DNA of 64,000 nucleotides, from IMG/VR virus record IMGVR_UViG_3300047548_000145, positions 1 through 64,000 of that record; one strand, written 5' to 3'. Source of the stretch: a virus. The stretch's first letter is position 1, and every line of letters begins with the position of its first letter. The notes under the pieces were generated by a model, which worked only from the letters and a program-made list of their open reading frames with translations, ran no database searches and had not been told where the DNA came from. The position numbers were made by a program, and so were the translations under genes. Shown in pieces: positions 36,691-46,645 of the stretch.

Positions 36691-38112
36691 ATGTCAGTAA
36701 CAGTCCCAGCGGATTTTTCACCCGCAGCGTTTAGACGCTTAGACCCGACCAAGTACGTATCCTTGGGCGATTTTATTAACCAGGTTAACAAACCTGACAA
36801 CCGTGATATGCTGGTTAAGACCTATGGCAACCAGACCATCACAGGATTTTTGCAAATGACAGGAGCTGTCAAGTCTAACGGTACTGCCGATGAGGTTCAG
36901 TACTGGGAAGAGACTCGTCTGCACCCCGCACAAGTTGTTACGTTCGCTGCATCTGCTGCTCCTGGAGCAACTGCTTTGACGTTGAATATGGCTTCTGCTG
37001 CTACTAGTGCAACTGGAGCTACTAAGGCTGCCGCTCAGAAGTACTTGCGCCTGAATGACGTAGTGTTGATTAATGGTGTCGACAGATTCATCATCACTGG
37101 TATTACTGGTGGAGAATTGAGCGGACCTAGTGGAGCTACTGCATCTATGCAAACTGCTACTGCTGCTGCTACTGCTGTTGCTCTGTCTTCTGTTGGCTTG
37201 ACTGCTTCTGCTGCAGCCGCTTCCGCTACCCTTCCTATCGTTGGTAACTTGTTCGCACAAGGTTCTGACCAGAACCAAGGCTACTTGGAGAGCGATGTAG
37301 TTAGACGCACCAATCCTTATATGATCTTGAAAGAGACCTACAAGGTTACTGGTTCTCAGGCTACGAACATCGGCTGGATCAACTTGGGTAATGGCGACTA
37401 CCGCTGGTACATCAAGTCTGAACAAGATACCCGTAAGCGTTTCTTGGACAAGCGTGAGATGATGATGCTGTTGGGTGTTACCAATACTAACAACGTTTCC
37501 ATTAACGGAACCATCGAAGGCTCTGAAGGTTACTTCTCTGCTATCGAGAATCGTGGTATGGTAAATAGCGGATACCTTCAAACCTTGACTGATATTGATG
37601 ATATGGTTAAAGAGTTTGACAAGCAGGGCTCCGCTCCTGAGTACGCTATGTACATTAACCGTCAGCAGGACTTGTTCTTGGATGACCTGATTGCTCGTGG
37701 ATTGAATGGCGCTACTGCAAATGTTGCTACCATCGGTTCTCAAGCCTTCGGCACATTTAGCAATGGAGAGGCTGCTGTTAAGTTGGGCTTCACTTCTTTC
37801 AAGCGTGGTTCTTACACGTTCCACAAGCAGTCTTGGAAATTGTTGAACGAGCCTACCTTGTTGGCAAATTCTGTTTACAAGGGTGTTGCTATCCCAATGG
37901 CTACTGTAGTTGATCCTAAGACTGGAGATCGTTCTCCCGCTTTGGAAATGAACTACAAAGCATCTAACGGATACAGCCGTGAAATGGAGCACTGGATGAC
38001 TGGTTCTATCTTGGGCGTAACGAACACCAACGTTGACTCGTTGCAGTTCAACTACCGTTCCGAGTGCAACTTGGTTACTCGTGCTGCTAACCGCCACTTG
38101 TTGATTAAGTAA
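36691..38112 (+). CDS. Major capsid protein, 473 aa
   Basis: Follows the scaffold gene and precedes a strong terminator, as capsid genes usually do. N-terminal arm (FSPAAFRRLDPTKYVSLGDF), an Ala/Thr/Ser-rich insertion of about 100 residues (85-185) that may be a surface domain, and a C-terminal HK97-type half with NSVYKGVAIPMATVVDPKTG. The codons look strongly biased (few rare codons, many GCT/TTG), consistent with very high expression. Confidence 0.8.
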   Translation: MSVTVPADFSPAAFRRLDPTKYVSLGDFINQVNKPDNRDMLVKTYGNQTITGFLQMTGAVKSNGTADEVQYWEETRLHPAQVVTFAASAAPGATALTLNMASAATSATGATKAAAQKYLRLNDVVLINGVDRFIITGITGGELSGPSGATASMQTATAAATAVALSSVGLTASAAAASATLPIVGNLFAQGSDQNQGYLESDVVRRTNPYMILKETYKVTGSQATNIGWINLGNGDYRWYIKSEQDTRKRFLDKREMMMLLGVTNTNNVSINGTIEGSEGYFSAIENRGMVNSGYLQTLTDIDDMVKEFDKQGSAPEYAMYINRQQDLFLDDLIARGLNGATANVATIGSQAFGTFSNGEAAVKLGFTSFKRGSYTFHKQSWKLLNEPTLLANSVYKGVAIPMATVVDPKTGDRSPALEMNYKASNGYSREMEHWMTGSILGVTNTNVDSLQFNYRSECNLVTRAANRHLLIK

Positions 38113-38126
38113 TCACCTGAGTAGTT

Positions 38127-38165
38127 GGAGGGGCCTTGTGCCCCTCCTTTCTACTCTTTTCTTTT
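38127..38165 (+). terminator. Intrinsic terminator after capsid gene
   Basis: GGAGGGGC-CTTGT-GCCCCTCC hairpin (8 bp, 38127-38147) followed by a T-rich run to about 38165. It would cap the high-level capsid transcript. Confidence 0.85.
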
Positions 38166-38186
38166 TAATGTTAATTATATTCAGTT

Positions 38187-38999
38187 ATGGCTTACCAAAA
38201 AAAGACGGCTCCCGTCTCTCCCGCTGTTGAGGCAGCATCATCCGACATCCCAGTCGTTAAAAGAAAGGAAAAGGTTCAAGATGGACCAAAACAAAAGATT
38301 TACGTAATTGACTCTGGAGGTGGTGTAGTGTTCCGCATCTCTCAGAACGATGTATTTGTATTCGACAAAGAGACTGGGCATAATAGAGCTATTAGGTATT
38401 GTCCTGGAGAGCGCTCTGTGTTTGCCGATGAACAGTCTCCAAATTCTGTCCGTAGCGATGTAGTGTTCCGTGATGGTATGCTTATGGTTGATGCAAATAA
38501 GCCAAACCTCGCCAAGTTCTTGGATATGCATCCAGACAACAGAGCAAATGGAGGTGGTATTTTCCGATTGATGGATACAGAGAAAAAAATTGAGGTTGAA
38601 CTTGACTCCGAGTTCTTGGTACACGATGCCATTACCCTAGTACGTGAGAAGGGCATTGACGAACTGATTCCCGTGGCTATGTCTTTGGGTGTCAATACGG
38701 ACCAGGGCGTTAAGGAGATCAAGCACGAGTTGCTTCGTGAGGCTAAGGCACGTCCACGTGTATTCATTGATATGTTTGACAACCCAGTAGTCAAGACCCG
38801 CTCTATGATTATGCAGGCTATGGACTTCCAGATTATCAGCGCACGTGGCGATGGTATGTACTGGTACGACTCAGGTCGTATTATCGTATCCACTCCAGCG
38901 GGTATGGACAGCGTTGAGGTTATGACTCAGTTCTGTATGACCGACAAGGGTCTGCCTGTTACGGAGGAGTTAAAAAGGGAACTAAGCAAAATTGCTTAA
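38187..38999 (+). CDS. Hypothetical virion-region protein, 270 aa
   Basis: Ala/Lys-rich start (MAYQKKTAPVSPAVEAASSD), then a beta domain (KIYVIDSGGGVVFRISQNDV, about 36-150) and a helical C-terminal domain with ELLREAKARPRVFIDMFDNP. Enclosed between two terminators, so it is a separately controlled gene. Similar proteins follow the capsid gene in related phages (recalled). Possibly a head-completion protein. Confidence 0.6.
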   Translation: MAYQKKTAPVSPAVEAASSDIPVVKRKEKVQDGPKQKIYVIDSGGGVVFRISQNDVFVFDKETGHNRAIRYCPGERSVFADEQSPNSVRSDVVFRDGMLMVDANKPNLAKFLDMHPDNRANGGGIFRLMDTEKKIEVELDSEFLVHDAITLVREKGIDELIPVAMSLGVNTDQGVKEIKHELLREAKARPRVFIDMFDNPVVKTRSMIMQAMDFQIISARGDGMYWYDSGRIIVSTPAGMDSVEVMTQFCMTDKGLPVTEELKRELSKIA

Positions 39000-39020
39000 A
39001 TTCTTAACTGCTTGAAAGTT

Positions 39021-39050
39021 AGAGGGGCCAAGTGCCCCTCTTCTTTTTTC
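39021..39050 (+). terminator. Intrinsic terminator
   Basis: AGAGGGGC-CAAGT-GCCCCTCT hairpin (39021-39041) followed by CTTTTTTC. Nearly the same stem as the terminator at 38127. Confidence 0.85.
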
Positions 39051-39051
39051 T

Positions 39052-39059
39052 TATCTTTG
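39052..39059 (+). promoter_or_regulatory. -7 box (TATCTTTG)
   Basis: TAnnTTTG box immediately after the terminator and 17 bp before the ATG at 39077; no -33 TTG. Confidence 0.55.
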
Positions 39060-39076
39060 TGTCAAAGTATTCTATA

Positions 39077-39790
39077 ATGGCTAGTGTTTACAGGGTATAT
39101 TCGGCACTAAAGGATTTGGTAAACAAGGACCAGCGTGGATTTGTCACGCCATCCGTATTTAACAGCCTTGCCTCTGCGGCACAGATGAACGTATATAATA
39201 ATCTGTTCGAGTCTGCCGCCCTAAATAAGAGACTACGTATGTCCCAGTTTGACGCTGGTGCGGAGAAGTCTCGTGTAAAGATGGACAGCGAAGACCTGTC
39301 GGTGTTCTCTAAGTCTGCTACAGTATCTCTCACGTCAGGTGTCGGGGCTAAGCCTGCAGACCTTGGGCGTATCATCTCTATGGTCAATAATGCAAACTCT
39401 GCACAGGTTGGACTCGTGTATGACGATGCCAAGATTGACTACATCAACAGAAGCTCTCTATCTGCGCCTACTGCGGCTGCTCCTGTGGCGCTTATCAGCA
39501 ATGACATTCAGGTATTCCCTACCAGTGTTGCTGCGGTTAAGTTGCGTTACTACAAGGTGCCCCAGGGTATTGTTCCTGCCACTGGAGCCAAGTCTGCTAG
39601 CCAGCCCAAGTTCGGATACACGGTAACCGCAGGTAAGGAAATCTACAGTGCAGCGAACAGCATTGACTTTGAACTGCCTGAGACTTACTTTTCCGAGTTG
39701 GTGATTGAAATCGCTAAGATGATTGGAGTTAACTTGAGAGACCAGGACGTGTACGCATACGCTGCGAGTCAAGATAAAACAGCTCAGTAA
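39077..39790 (+). CDS. Head-tail connector/adaptor candidate, 237 aa
   Basis: Start at 39077 (MASVYRVYSALKDLVNKDQR), because the longer frame begins in the terminator. Mostly helical N-terminus and a beta C-terminal part. Placed between capsid and the large hub-like protein and followed by a second adaptor-like gene, as in podoviruses. No diagnostic motif. Confidence 0.6.
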   Translation: MASVYRVYSALKDLVNKDQRGFVTPSVFNSLASAAQMNVYNNLFESAALNKRLRMSQFDAGAEKSRVKMDSEDLSVFSKSATVSLTSGVGAKPADLGRIISMVNNANSAQVGLVYDDAKIDYINRSSLSAPTAAAPVALISNDIQVFPTSVAAVKLRYYKVPQGIVPATGAKSASQPKFGYTVTAGKEIYSAANSIDFELPETYFSELVIEIAKMIGVNLRDQDVYAYAASQDKTAQ

Positions 39791-40530
39791 TGGCAAGAAA
39801 TACGGTAACGATTAGTCAGATTGTCAACGACTTTATGTTGGGCATTGACAGCGATGACTACGCAAACAATGTCTCCGATGTAACTGTACGCAACTACGCA
39901 CTGCGTGGTGTACGTGAGATGGGTTTTGATATCCTTAAGCGCATCAAGTCTACGCAGTTGACGCTCAACGCAAACAACACTGTAGACCTCCCTGTAGACT
40001 TCGTAGATATGCTCAAGATTGGAACTATCGGTTCTGACGGGCTGTTCTACGTGTACGGAGAGAACAAGAATATGAACTTGAGCAACGTCACTCCTATTGA
40101 CGACTCGGATAGCCTACTGTACGGATACGACTCCTACCTGTTCAGAAACTACGTGTACTCTACTTCTGATGGACGTATGTACGGACTAGGCGGTGGATTC
40201 TACTCTGGTGAGTTTAGATTTGATATGGAGAACAACAGAATAATTCTGTCCTCTGATTCAAACGTGGAGAACATCTATATGGAGTACATCGCAGACGAAG
40301 CGCTCACTGCTGATCCATCTGTACACGTATACGCTGAAGAGGCGCTGCGTAAGTATATCTACTGGAGCATTGTTCAGAAGAAGGCTAACGTGCCTGCAAA
40401 CGAGAAGGAACGTGCACGTAGAGACTACTACAATGAATTGCGCCTTGCTAACTCAAGACTGAAGTCGTTCTCTAAGGAGGAAGCTCTTAAGACCATCAGG
40501 AAAAATTTCCGCCAATCTCCTAAAGCTTAA
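39790..40530 (+). CDS. Head-tail adaptor candidate, 246 aa
   Basis: Begins MARNTVTISQIVNDFMLGID with helices, then a central beta region (YDSYLFRNYVYSTSDGRMYG), and a C-terminal helical pair (EKERARRDYYNELRLANSRL). This helix-beta-helix layout resembles tail tubular A/gp4-type adaptor proteins. Overlaps the preceding stop by one base. Confidence 0.65.
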   Translation: MARNTVTISQIVNDFMLGIDSDDYANNVSDVTVRNYALRGVREMGFDILKRIKSTQLTLNANNTVDLPVDFVDMLKIGTIGSDGLFYVYGENKNMNLSNVTPIDDSDSLLYGYDSYLFRNYVYSTSDGRMYGLGGGFYSGEFRFDMENNRIILSSDSNVENIYMEYIADEALTADPSVHVYAEEALRKYIYWSIVQKKANVPANEKERARRDYYNELRLANSRLKSFSKEEALKTIRKNFRQSPKA

Positions 40531-40536
40531 GCACTT

Positions 40537-43500
40537 ATGGCTATAGATAAGCTCACCCCCAGGTACCTCAACCTAGATGACGAGGCACGTCTTATCAAGA
40601 ATATGGAGATGACAGATGCACTGAACGTCCGTGTATCTGCTACCGAAGAGGGCAATGAGGGTGTTATTAAGAACGCATTTGGAAACAGTGCTGTAGCCTT
40701 TAAGTCTGGAAACAACTGGCAGAATAAGCCACACGCACTTCCCGCTGGAAGCAATCAGGTAGTAAGTTCTTTGGAGGACAAGGCTACTGGGCAGGTAATC
40801 TTCTTTGTGTGGAATAGTAATTCTAATCATAGCATCTACAGATTTACCACCTCATCGGATTTCTGTGAGTTGGTGTATAGAGATTCTGTTCTTTCGTTCA
40901 GAAGAAACTCACATATTCAGGCGAACATTATCAAGAACCTGAATGATGATTCATTGCTGTACTTTACAGATGGTAACGTATCCCCGAAGAGGATTAATAT
41001 CACAGCGGCAATCAGTGGTTTGTACTCTGATGTGTTAAACAGTGGAACAGCCTCAGAGAAGCTACAGTTCCTTACTGTGGCACGTATGCCTCCGATGGAC
41101 CCTCCTTCGTATCAATTCAGAACTGATACAACATTTGAGGATAATCTGATCTACAACAAGAACTTTCAGTTTGCCTACCAGTACGTATACAATGACGGAG
41201 AGGTATCTGCTATCTCTAAATATACAGACTTAGCAGTTGCGCCTAATCAGTATCTAGATGGCATCATAGACGACCAGCAGGAACTAGAGTACAACTACAT
41301 CAGACTGACTTTAAAGAGCAGCGTTGCTGACGTTAGTAAACTGCGTGTACTTGCACGTAATGGAAATGAAGGGTCGTTCTTTATTATTGGAGAATTACCC
41401 AACCCTATTTCTACCACGGTACAGAATCTCACTCTAGATTTCTACAACGACAGCACGTATAAGTACGTGTCTCAAGACGAGCAGGATAAGCTTTACGATG
41501 CTGTTCCTCTTACCGCTCAGGCGCAGACTATCTCAGGGAACAGATTGTTCTACGGTAACTACGTAGAGGGATACGAAAACACGAACACTTCGTCAACTAC
41601 CCTTGTAAACTACGAAGCTGAGCCACAGACGATTAATATACCTGTAACGCTATCTTACGACACAATACTCAGAGCTGGCCCATCGTTGCAAAATCCTGGT
41701 AATGACTCAGCGCAAAATGCGTATAACAATATAAAAATCAATTTAGATTTATCTGGATACTCCCCATCAAACAGCGTGTCTAGGGCAATCATAAACTTCT
41801 CGTTAAACCTAAGCGGAAAGGAAAACGATAAGGCATTTGATTTGTATTACTTTTTCCCTTTTGGTATATTTTTTAACTGGGTAGAGTTAGATGATGACTT
41901 AATAGAAAAGAACGCTGGTGGATTGTTGCAATATGCTCGTGTTTTAGTTTCTAGCATAAATATAAACAAGTACATAAACATACCAGCAAATACGTCTACA
42001 ACTGATCTTATCAACTTAATAGATAACGAAATATCAAACATCTACACTGCCTCTCTTGGCTCTGACACATCTGTCGCTGGGCAGGCTACAAAAATTCAAG
42101 AGGTAAAATCTCAACTAAATAGCTACCCACGCAGATGGATGTATATGCAAGGGACAGCCTCCTTTGATATATCTCTTTCAAGCAGTTCTGCGACAACGGC
42201 TCAATTTAGTGTAAATTGTTTAAGCGCCAAAGTATCGCCAAAGGCTATATACAGGGGAGATAACTACTGGAGTCTATCAACTGGATATAACTACAATGCG
42301 CTTCCAAGTCCATCTAAAGAAGTAAACTTTAAGTCTTCTGATGAAGTTACTATTTCTTTTACATCTACCAGTAGGGTATACACAAAAACCAAGCTAGTTG
42401 ATGGAGAGGTTATTCCAGATAGCTCTTTTAACGATGTGAATTATGCGGCTATACTTAGAGATATTCCAGTACTAGTAAACTCTCAGGCTTATATAGATGC
42501 TGGTACTTCTAACCTGAAATCATTTAAGGCTGGATCATCTCACTCTATTGGCCTTGTATATTATGACGATAGGGGACGCAGTTCTTTTGTGCAGAAAGTT
42601 AAGGACGCAGACGTTAAGTGGTATACCGACAGACCATATCCATATTACGGAGCTTCGTCTGTAGATTTACGTATCACGTCAAACGGACCTGTATGGGCCT
42701 CTAGATGGGCCCCTGTGCTGCGTAAAGCGGGGCAAGTGAACAGATTCATCCAATACACTGCGATAGACGCTTACACGGCCTCTAATCCAGTCGCTCAGAA
42801 TGCTGTAGCAAACGTATCTAACAACGATGTTGTATACGTGTCTATGCGTTCATTAGAAGGCAAAGAGGATAGCTTCGTAAATGCCAAGAGCGCCCTTCTT
42901 GATTACAAGTATCAGGAGGGTGATAGGCTTCGGATTGTTTCATACAGGGATACAAACATTGCTATTGTAACATTCCAATTTGGAACCACTGTAGCAATTG
43001 GCGATGTGTACTCAAATAACGGAAGTAAGTATAGAGTAATATCTATTGATGCTGTAGGCACATCTAGAAAGATTACCCTTAAGAGAATCTCAGGGACCAC
43101 TACAATCTCCTCATCTGGATTGTTTACTAAAGGTTCTATCATCTCAGCTTTCTTCTCCTTTGTAGATGGGGCTTTCTACGCAGAGCGATATGTATATCCA
43201 GACGTAGAATTCACGGTAGCAACGTATGTAAATCTGACAGACGATGTAACCTCTAACCCTATTCTAAACGAAGCAAATGATGATACTGTATACAATACAA
43301 CTGGATGGTTCCTGGTACTCAACGACAACGATGCCAGATTCTTCAACAAGCAGTCTATTATTGACGGAGACTCTTCCTGGGCAAACGAAGTAGTAGTAGA
43401 AGTATACAGCAAGAAAGTACCATCTAACGAAGACATTTACTTTGAGATTGGAAAGTCATTCCCAATTGTAAACGGGGTACACTCTGGAGACTCAAGACTT

Positions 43501-45699
43501 CTTACGAGTCTGTCCGCACGTGTGCAGAGCGTCACTGCTGGCATTCAGGTTTACTTCACCCAGCGTGTATACAACGGTGATATCATCCGTGACAACAGCA
43601 ACAACAGATTCAGAGTAACAAACGTCCGCAGCGCAGTAAACGTGGCTGGAGGCATTACCTACTCGTATGTTGTAGATGGATTTATCGTGCAAGGTGGCTT
43701 CTCTCCAGGCGCTACCTTTGCTGGAGGTACTGGTTTACAGATTGTTAACACTACTGACGCTGTGTGTAACCTCACTGGTGGTGATGTGTACTTCAGACTG
43801 CGTCAGCTAAGAATTGGAAAAGATGCAAAGACATTTGGATATCTCGTCAGAAGTGTTGAGACTAACTCTGTATCTGACTTCTATAATTCGACTAGCACGT
43901 CCATTGGTAGACCTTCTGCAGAGAGCCCCGATGCTCAGCGCACTTTCAGATCAGGTTCTGTTACTTATTCTGATCCGTTTGTCATAGACTCATATACCCT
44001 TGGACTGTCTTCATTCAATCCATCCAAGGCAAACTTCTATGATTTAAACTACATCCACGGACCTATTCGCTCTCTAGTAAATAGAGACGACTCTGTTGTA
44101 TTCTTACAAGAAAAGAAGGTTGGTATCTTCCCAGTTAATAGAAACATCCTAGAGACTGCTGATGGGCAGAGCGCACTGACAACTACCACAGATGTTGTAG
44201 GAACTCCACGTTATTATCAAGATGATCTAGGCGTAAACAACAACCCAGAGTCTGTTTCGGTAGAACGTGGACGTATTTACTTCACTGACATCCGTGCTGG
44301 CAAAGTTGTACGCTTGTCTCAAGATGGGCTCACTGCTATTTCTGAGGCAAAGCTTGACAGCTACTTCAAGGGTAAGTTTAGAGACATCGTAAAGTTCAGC
44401 ACCGTCAAGAGAGTAATTGGTGGAGTAGACTTGGAGGCTTCTGAGTATATGGTATCTGCTGAAGGAATTAAGCTGTTCTATATCAATGTCTATGCAGACG
44501 GTACTCATACTACCCCTCAGTACCAATACGTCCTACAGACTAATACCAACGGAACCAGTGTGTATGTTCCAATTGTGTACAACGATTCTGTAATATACAA
44601 ATTCGGTACCGAGAACAGAACCTTTATGAACATCTGCGATACGTTCAGCGAGTGCTTGAATGGAATCGTATTCTTGGACAGATTGGCTGACGGTCTTCCA
44701 CTGTACCTTGGTAAGGAGATTGCGGACATAGATCCAGACCCCACGTTTGTGACGTGTATTGCTACAAACAGCACTTTTGACTTCTACATCCAGATTCTTG
44801 TAAACATCTCTGACGGTTCATTCACGTTTATTAACACGTGTGGATCTCACGATGCATACATTGAACAGACTTATGGAGACGTTCTTCCGTTTACCACCTC
44901 CTGGGATACTGATGACTCTGTATGGAACACTCACTATTCATTCATACCTGAAAGCATCATCACCGTTGATGACACCTTGTATACCTTTAAAAACGGGAAT
45001 ATGTACAAGCATCACGATGGAGTAAACAGAGCTACATATTATGGAGTAGCTTATCCGTCTGTTGTAGAGGTAGTGTCTGGATATAACCCATCTATGATTA
45101 AGTCTTACGAGGCAATTAGCATCGAGGGGACCAAGTCTTGGGACGCTGTCCTAACCAACACAGATCAGTCTGCATCTATCAGTGACACCCCTGTTAGTAT
45201 CGGTGGTATTACTTATCCTTTTGGAGAGTATGAGAAGAAGGAGAGAAACTTCTACGCATACATCCCTAGGGACTCCTCTGCTAACACGACTGTAGGTGGT
45301 GAGATTACTGTTCTTTCTGGGTCTTCTGAAGTATACCCACTAGGAGCTGTTACCACTTCTACTATGTATACCATTTCGTTCTCTACGCCTATATCTGATA
45401 TCACGTTCCCATTTGGATCTGAAGTATACCAAGATAATGGAACCACATTGGTTAAAAAGGATTACAAGATTTCTGGAGTTGTTGATCAGAAGACAATTCT
45501 TGTTGACGCTCCTACTGATGCACTTGTGGCTGGGACTCTTCTTGTAGCAATATCTGCAAACCCATCTATTGAAGGAGACCAGATGCGTGACTATTACCTA
45601 AAGGTTAGGCTGTCCAGTAACTACACAGCAGAGACGGAGTTGTATGCGGTGAACGCAGTATACGCAAAGAGCAATCTACATAACGAACTCGGACAATAA
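40537..45699 (+). CDS. Large stabilisation/tail hub protein, 1720 aa
   Basis: The N-terminus MAIDKLTPRYLNLDDEARLI with ALNVRVS and GVIKNAFGN is characteristic of stabilisation/tail-hub proteins that follow the adaptor genes in Bacteroidota podoviruses. Beta-rich throughout, with propeller-like strands (DSVVFLQEKKVGIFPVNRN at about 1186-1204). It probably forms the tail nozzle. Length is far above T7 gp12 (about 800) but usual for this phage group. Confidence 0.75.
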   Translation: MAIDKLTPRYLNLDDEARLIKNMEMTDALNVRVSATEEGNEGVIKNAFGNSAVAFKSGNNWQNKPHALPAGSNQVVSSLEDKATGQVIFFVWNSNSNHSIYRFTTSSDFCELVYRDSVLSFRRNSHIQANIIKNLNDDSLLYFTDGNVSPKRINITAAISGLYSDVLNSGTASEKLQFLTVARMPPMDPPSYQFRTDTTFEDNLIYNKNFQFAYQYVYNDGEVSAISKYTDLAVAPNQYLDGIIDDQQELEYNYIRLTLKSSVADVSKLRVLARNGNEGSFFIIGELPNPISTTVQNLTLDFYNDSTYKYVSQDEQDKLYDAVPLTAQAQTISGNRLFYGNYVEGYENTNTSSTTLVNYEAEPQTINIPVTLSYDTILRAGPSLQNPGNDSAQNAYNNIKINLDLSGYSPSNSVSRAIINFSLNLSGKENDKAFDLYYFFPFGIFFNWVELDDDLIEKNAGGLLQYARVLVSSININKYINIPANTSTTDLINLIDNEISNIYTASLGSDTSVAGQATKIQEVKSQLNSYPRRWMYMQGTASFDISLSSSSATTAQFSVNCLSAKVSPKAIYRGDNYWSLSTGYNYNALPSPSKEVNFKSSDEVTISFTSTSRVYTKTKLVDGEVIPDSSFNDVNYAAILRDIPVLVNSQAYIDAGTSNLKSFKAGSSHSIGLVYYDDRGRSSFVQKVKDADVKWYTDRPYPYYGASSVDLRITSNGPVWASRWAPVLRKAGQVNRFIQYTAIDAYTASNPVAQNAVANVSNNDVVYVSMRSLEGKEDSFVNAKSALLDYKYQEGDRLRIVSYRDTNIAIVTFQFGTTVAIGDVYSNNGSKYRVISIDAVGTSRKITLKRISGTTTISSSGLFTKGSIISAFFSFVDGAFYAERYVYPDVEFTVATYVNLTDDVTSNPILNEANDDTVYNTTGWFLVLNDNDARFFNKQSIIDGDSSWANEVVVEVYSKKVPSNEDIYFEIGKSFPIVNGVHSGDSRLLTSLSARVQSVTAGIQVYFTQRVYNGDIIRDNSNNRFRVTNVRSAVNVAGGITYSYVVDGFIVQGGFSPGATFAGGTGLQIVNTTDAVCNLTGGDVYFRLRQLRIGKDAKTFGYLVRSVETNSVSDFYNSTSTSIGRPSAESPDAQRTFRSGSVTYSDPFVIDSYTLGLSSFNPSKANFYDLNYIHGPIRSLVNRDDSVVFLQEKKVGIFPVNRNILETADGQSALTTTTDVVGTPRYYQDDLGVNNNPESVSVERGRIYFTDIRAGKVVRLSQDGLTAISEAKLDSYFKGKFRDIVKFSTVKRVIGGVDLEASEYMVSAEGIKLFYINVYADGTHTTPQYQYVLQTNTNGTSVYVPIVYNDSVIYKFGTENRTFMNICDTFSECLNGIVFLDRLADGLPLYLGKEIADIDPDPTFVTCIATNSTFDFYIQILVNISDGSFTFINTCGSHDAYIEQTYGDVLPFTTSWDTDDSVWNTHYSFIPESIITVDDTLYTFKNGNMYKHHDGVNRATYYGVAYPSVVEVVSGYNPSMIKSYEAISIEGTKSWDAVLTNTDQSASISDTPVSIGGITYPFGEYEKKERNFYAYIPRDSSANTTVGGEITVLSGSSEVYPLGAVTTSTMYTISFSTPISDITFPFGSEVYQDNGTTLVKKDYKISGVVDQKTILVDAPTDALVAGTLLVAISANPSIEGDQMRDYYLKVRLSSNYTAETELYAVNAVYAKSNLHNELGQ

Positions 45700-45703
45700 G
45701 TAG

Positions 45704-45711
45704 TATTTTTG
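45704..45711 (+). promoter_or_regulatory. -7 box (TATTTTTG) very close to start
   Basis: The box ends only 4 bp before the ATG at 45716, so transcription would begin at or next to the start codon, giving a leaderless or nearly leaderless mRNA. Confidence 0.5.
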
Positions 45712-45715
45712 TATT

Positions 45716-46645
45716 ATGAAGTACCAGAAAGACAAGAACGTAAAGAAATACATCGCAGGTGGTATGTTTCTAATACCAGCCGCTATCGGAGCAGGTCAAG
45801 CAATCTACGGAGCTAGCCAAGCACAGCAGGCCAAGAAGATGGCTGCTGGACTGAAAACACCTAGTGTATCTTCTCCCCAGGAGTACGCACAGATGATGAA
45901 GGCTGCATACGATGCAGAGCTTATGAACAGACAGCTTGACGAAATCAATAGAAGTATGGCCACCTCTGTAGGCGCACTTCAACAGGCTGGTGGACGTGCA
46001 CTTATCGGTGGTCTTCCTGGTGTCACTCGTGCTGCTAACCAAGCTACGTTTGAGGCAGGTCAGTTTGAGAACCAGCAGAGAATTGGTGCTCTTGGTGAAA
46101 TGGCTGGAGCCCAGGAGCGTCAGATGGGTAGAGAGATGGATCTGTACAACCAGCAACTTGGTATGGCCCAGGCCGCACTGAATGCAGGCACTCAGACTGC
46201 TGCTGCTGGCATCGGACAGATTGGTTCTGCCGCTATGTACGGAGCAGATGCTTTCGCTCAATACGAAGACCCAGGTGCTACTGTTTCTGCCCCACAGACA
46301 GAAAAGACGAGCATAGCTACTCCGAGCAGTGGACTTACTGATGGCCTTATGTCTAATAGAATCAATATCCAAAGACAGATACCTGCTGTATCACAAGCTG
46401 AGTATGAGGCTATGCTTAGAAAGAAGTCTAGATTTGGAAATGAATTTCAAATGAAAAATGGAGGTATGATAACAGGTGGCAAGTTCAGCCACGATACCAA
46501 CCCTATCGACATCGTACAGAAAGGCAAGAAGGTTGGCGAGATGACTGGCGGTGAGGTAATCCTAAATCCATCACAGGCAGCGAAGCTGTCCAAGGAGAGC
46601 GCATACTTCCGTAAGCTTCTGAATAAATTTAACAAGAGCAAATAA
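45716..46645 (+). CDS. Internal/ejection virion protein candidate, 309 aa
   Basis: Hydrophobic, Ala/Gly-rich N-terminus (YIAGGMFLIPAAIGAGQAIY) and long helices rich in Gln/Ala (30-180), like T7 gp14-type ejection proteins that enter the membrane. The C-terminus MKNGGMITGGKFSHDTNPID with KGKKVGEMTGGEVILNPSQA is a motif I have seen at ends of phage virion proteins. Followed by two further large virion genes. Confidence 0.65.
   Translation: MKYQKDKNVKKYIAGGMFLIPAAIGAGQAIYGASQAQQAKKMAAGLKTPSVSSPQEYAQMMKAAYDAELMNRQLDEINRSMATSVGALQQAGGRALIGGLPGVTRAANQATFEAGQFENQQRIGALGEMAGAQERQMGREMDLYNQQLGMAQAALNAGTQTAAAGIGQIGSAAMYGADAFAQYEDPGATVSAPQTEKTSIATPSSGLTDGLMSNRINIQRQIPAVSQAEYEAMLRKKSRFGNEFQMKNGGMITGGKFSHDTNPIDIVQKGKKVGEMTGGEVILNPSQAAKLSKESAYFRKLLNKFNKSK

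Noticed and set aside
36739-38097. 452-aa open frame antisense to the capsid gene
   Set aside because: Ser-rich, low-quality composition produced by the biased codons of the capsid gene; no start signals.
39032-39076. GTG start for the connector gene
   Set aside because: It lies within the terminator hairpin and before the promoter box.
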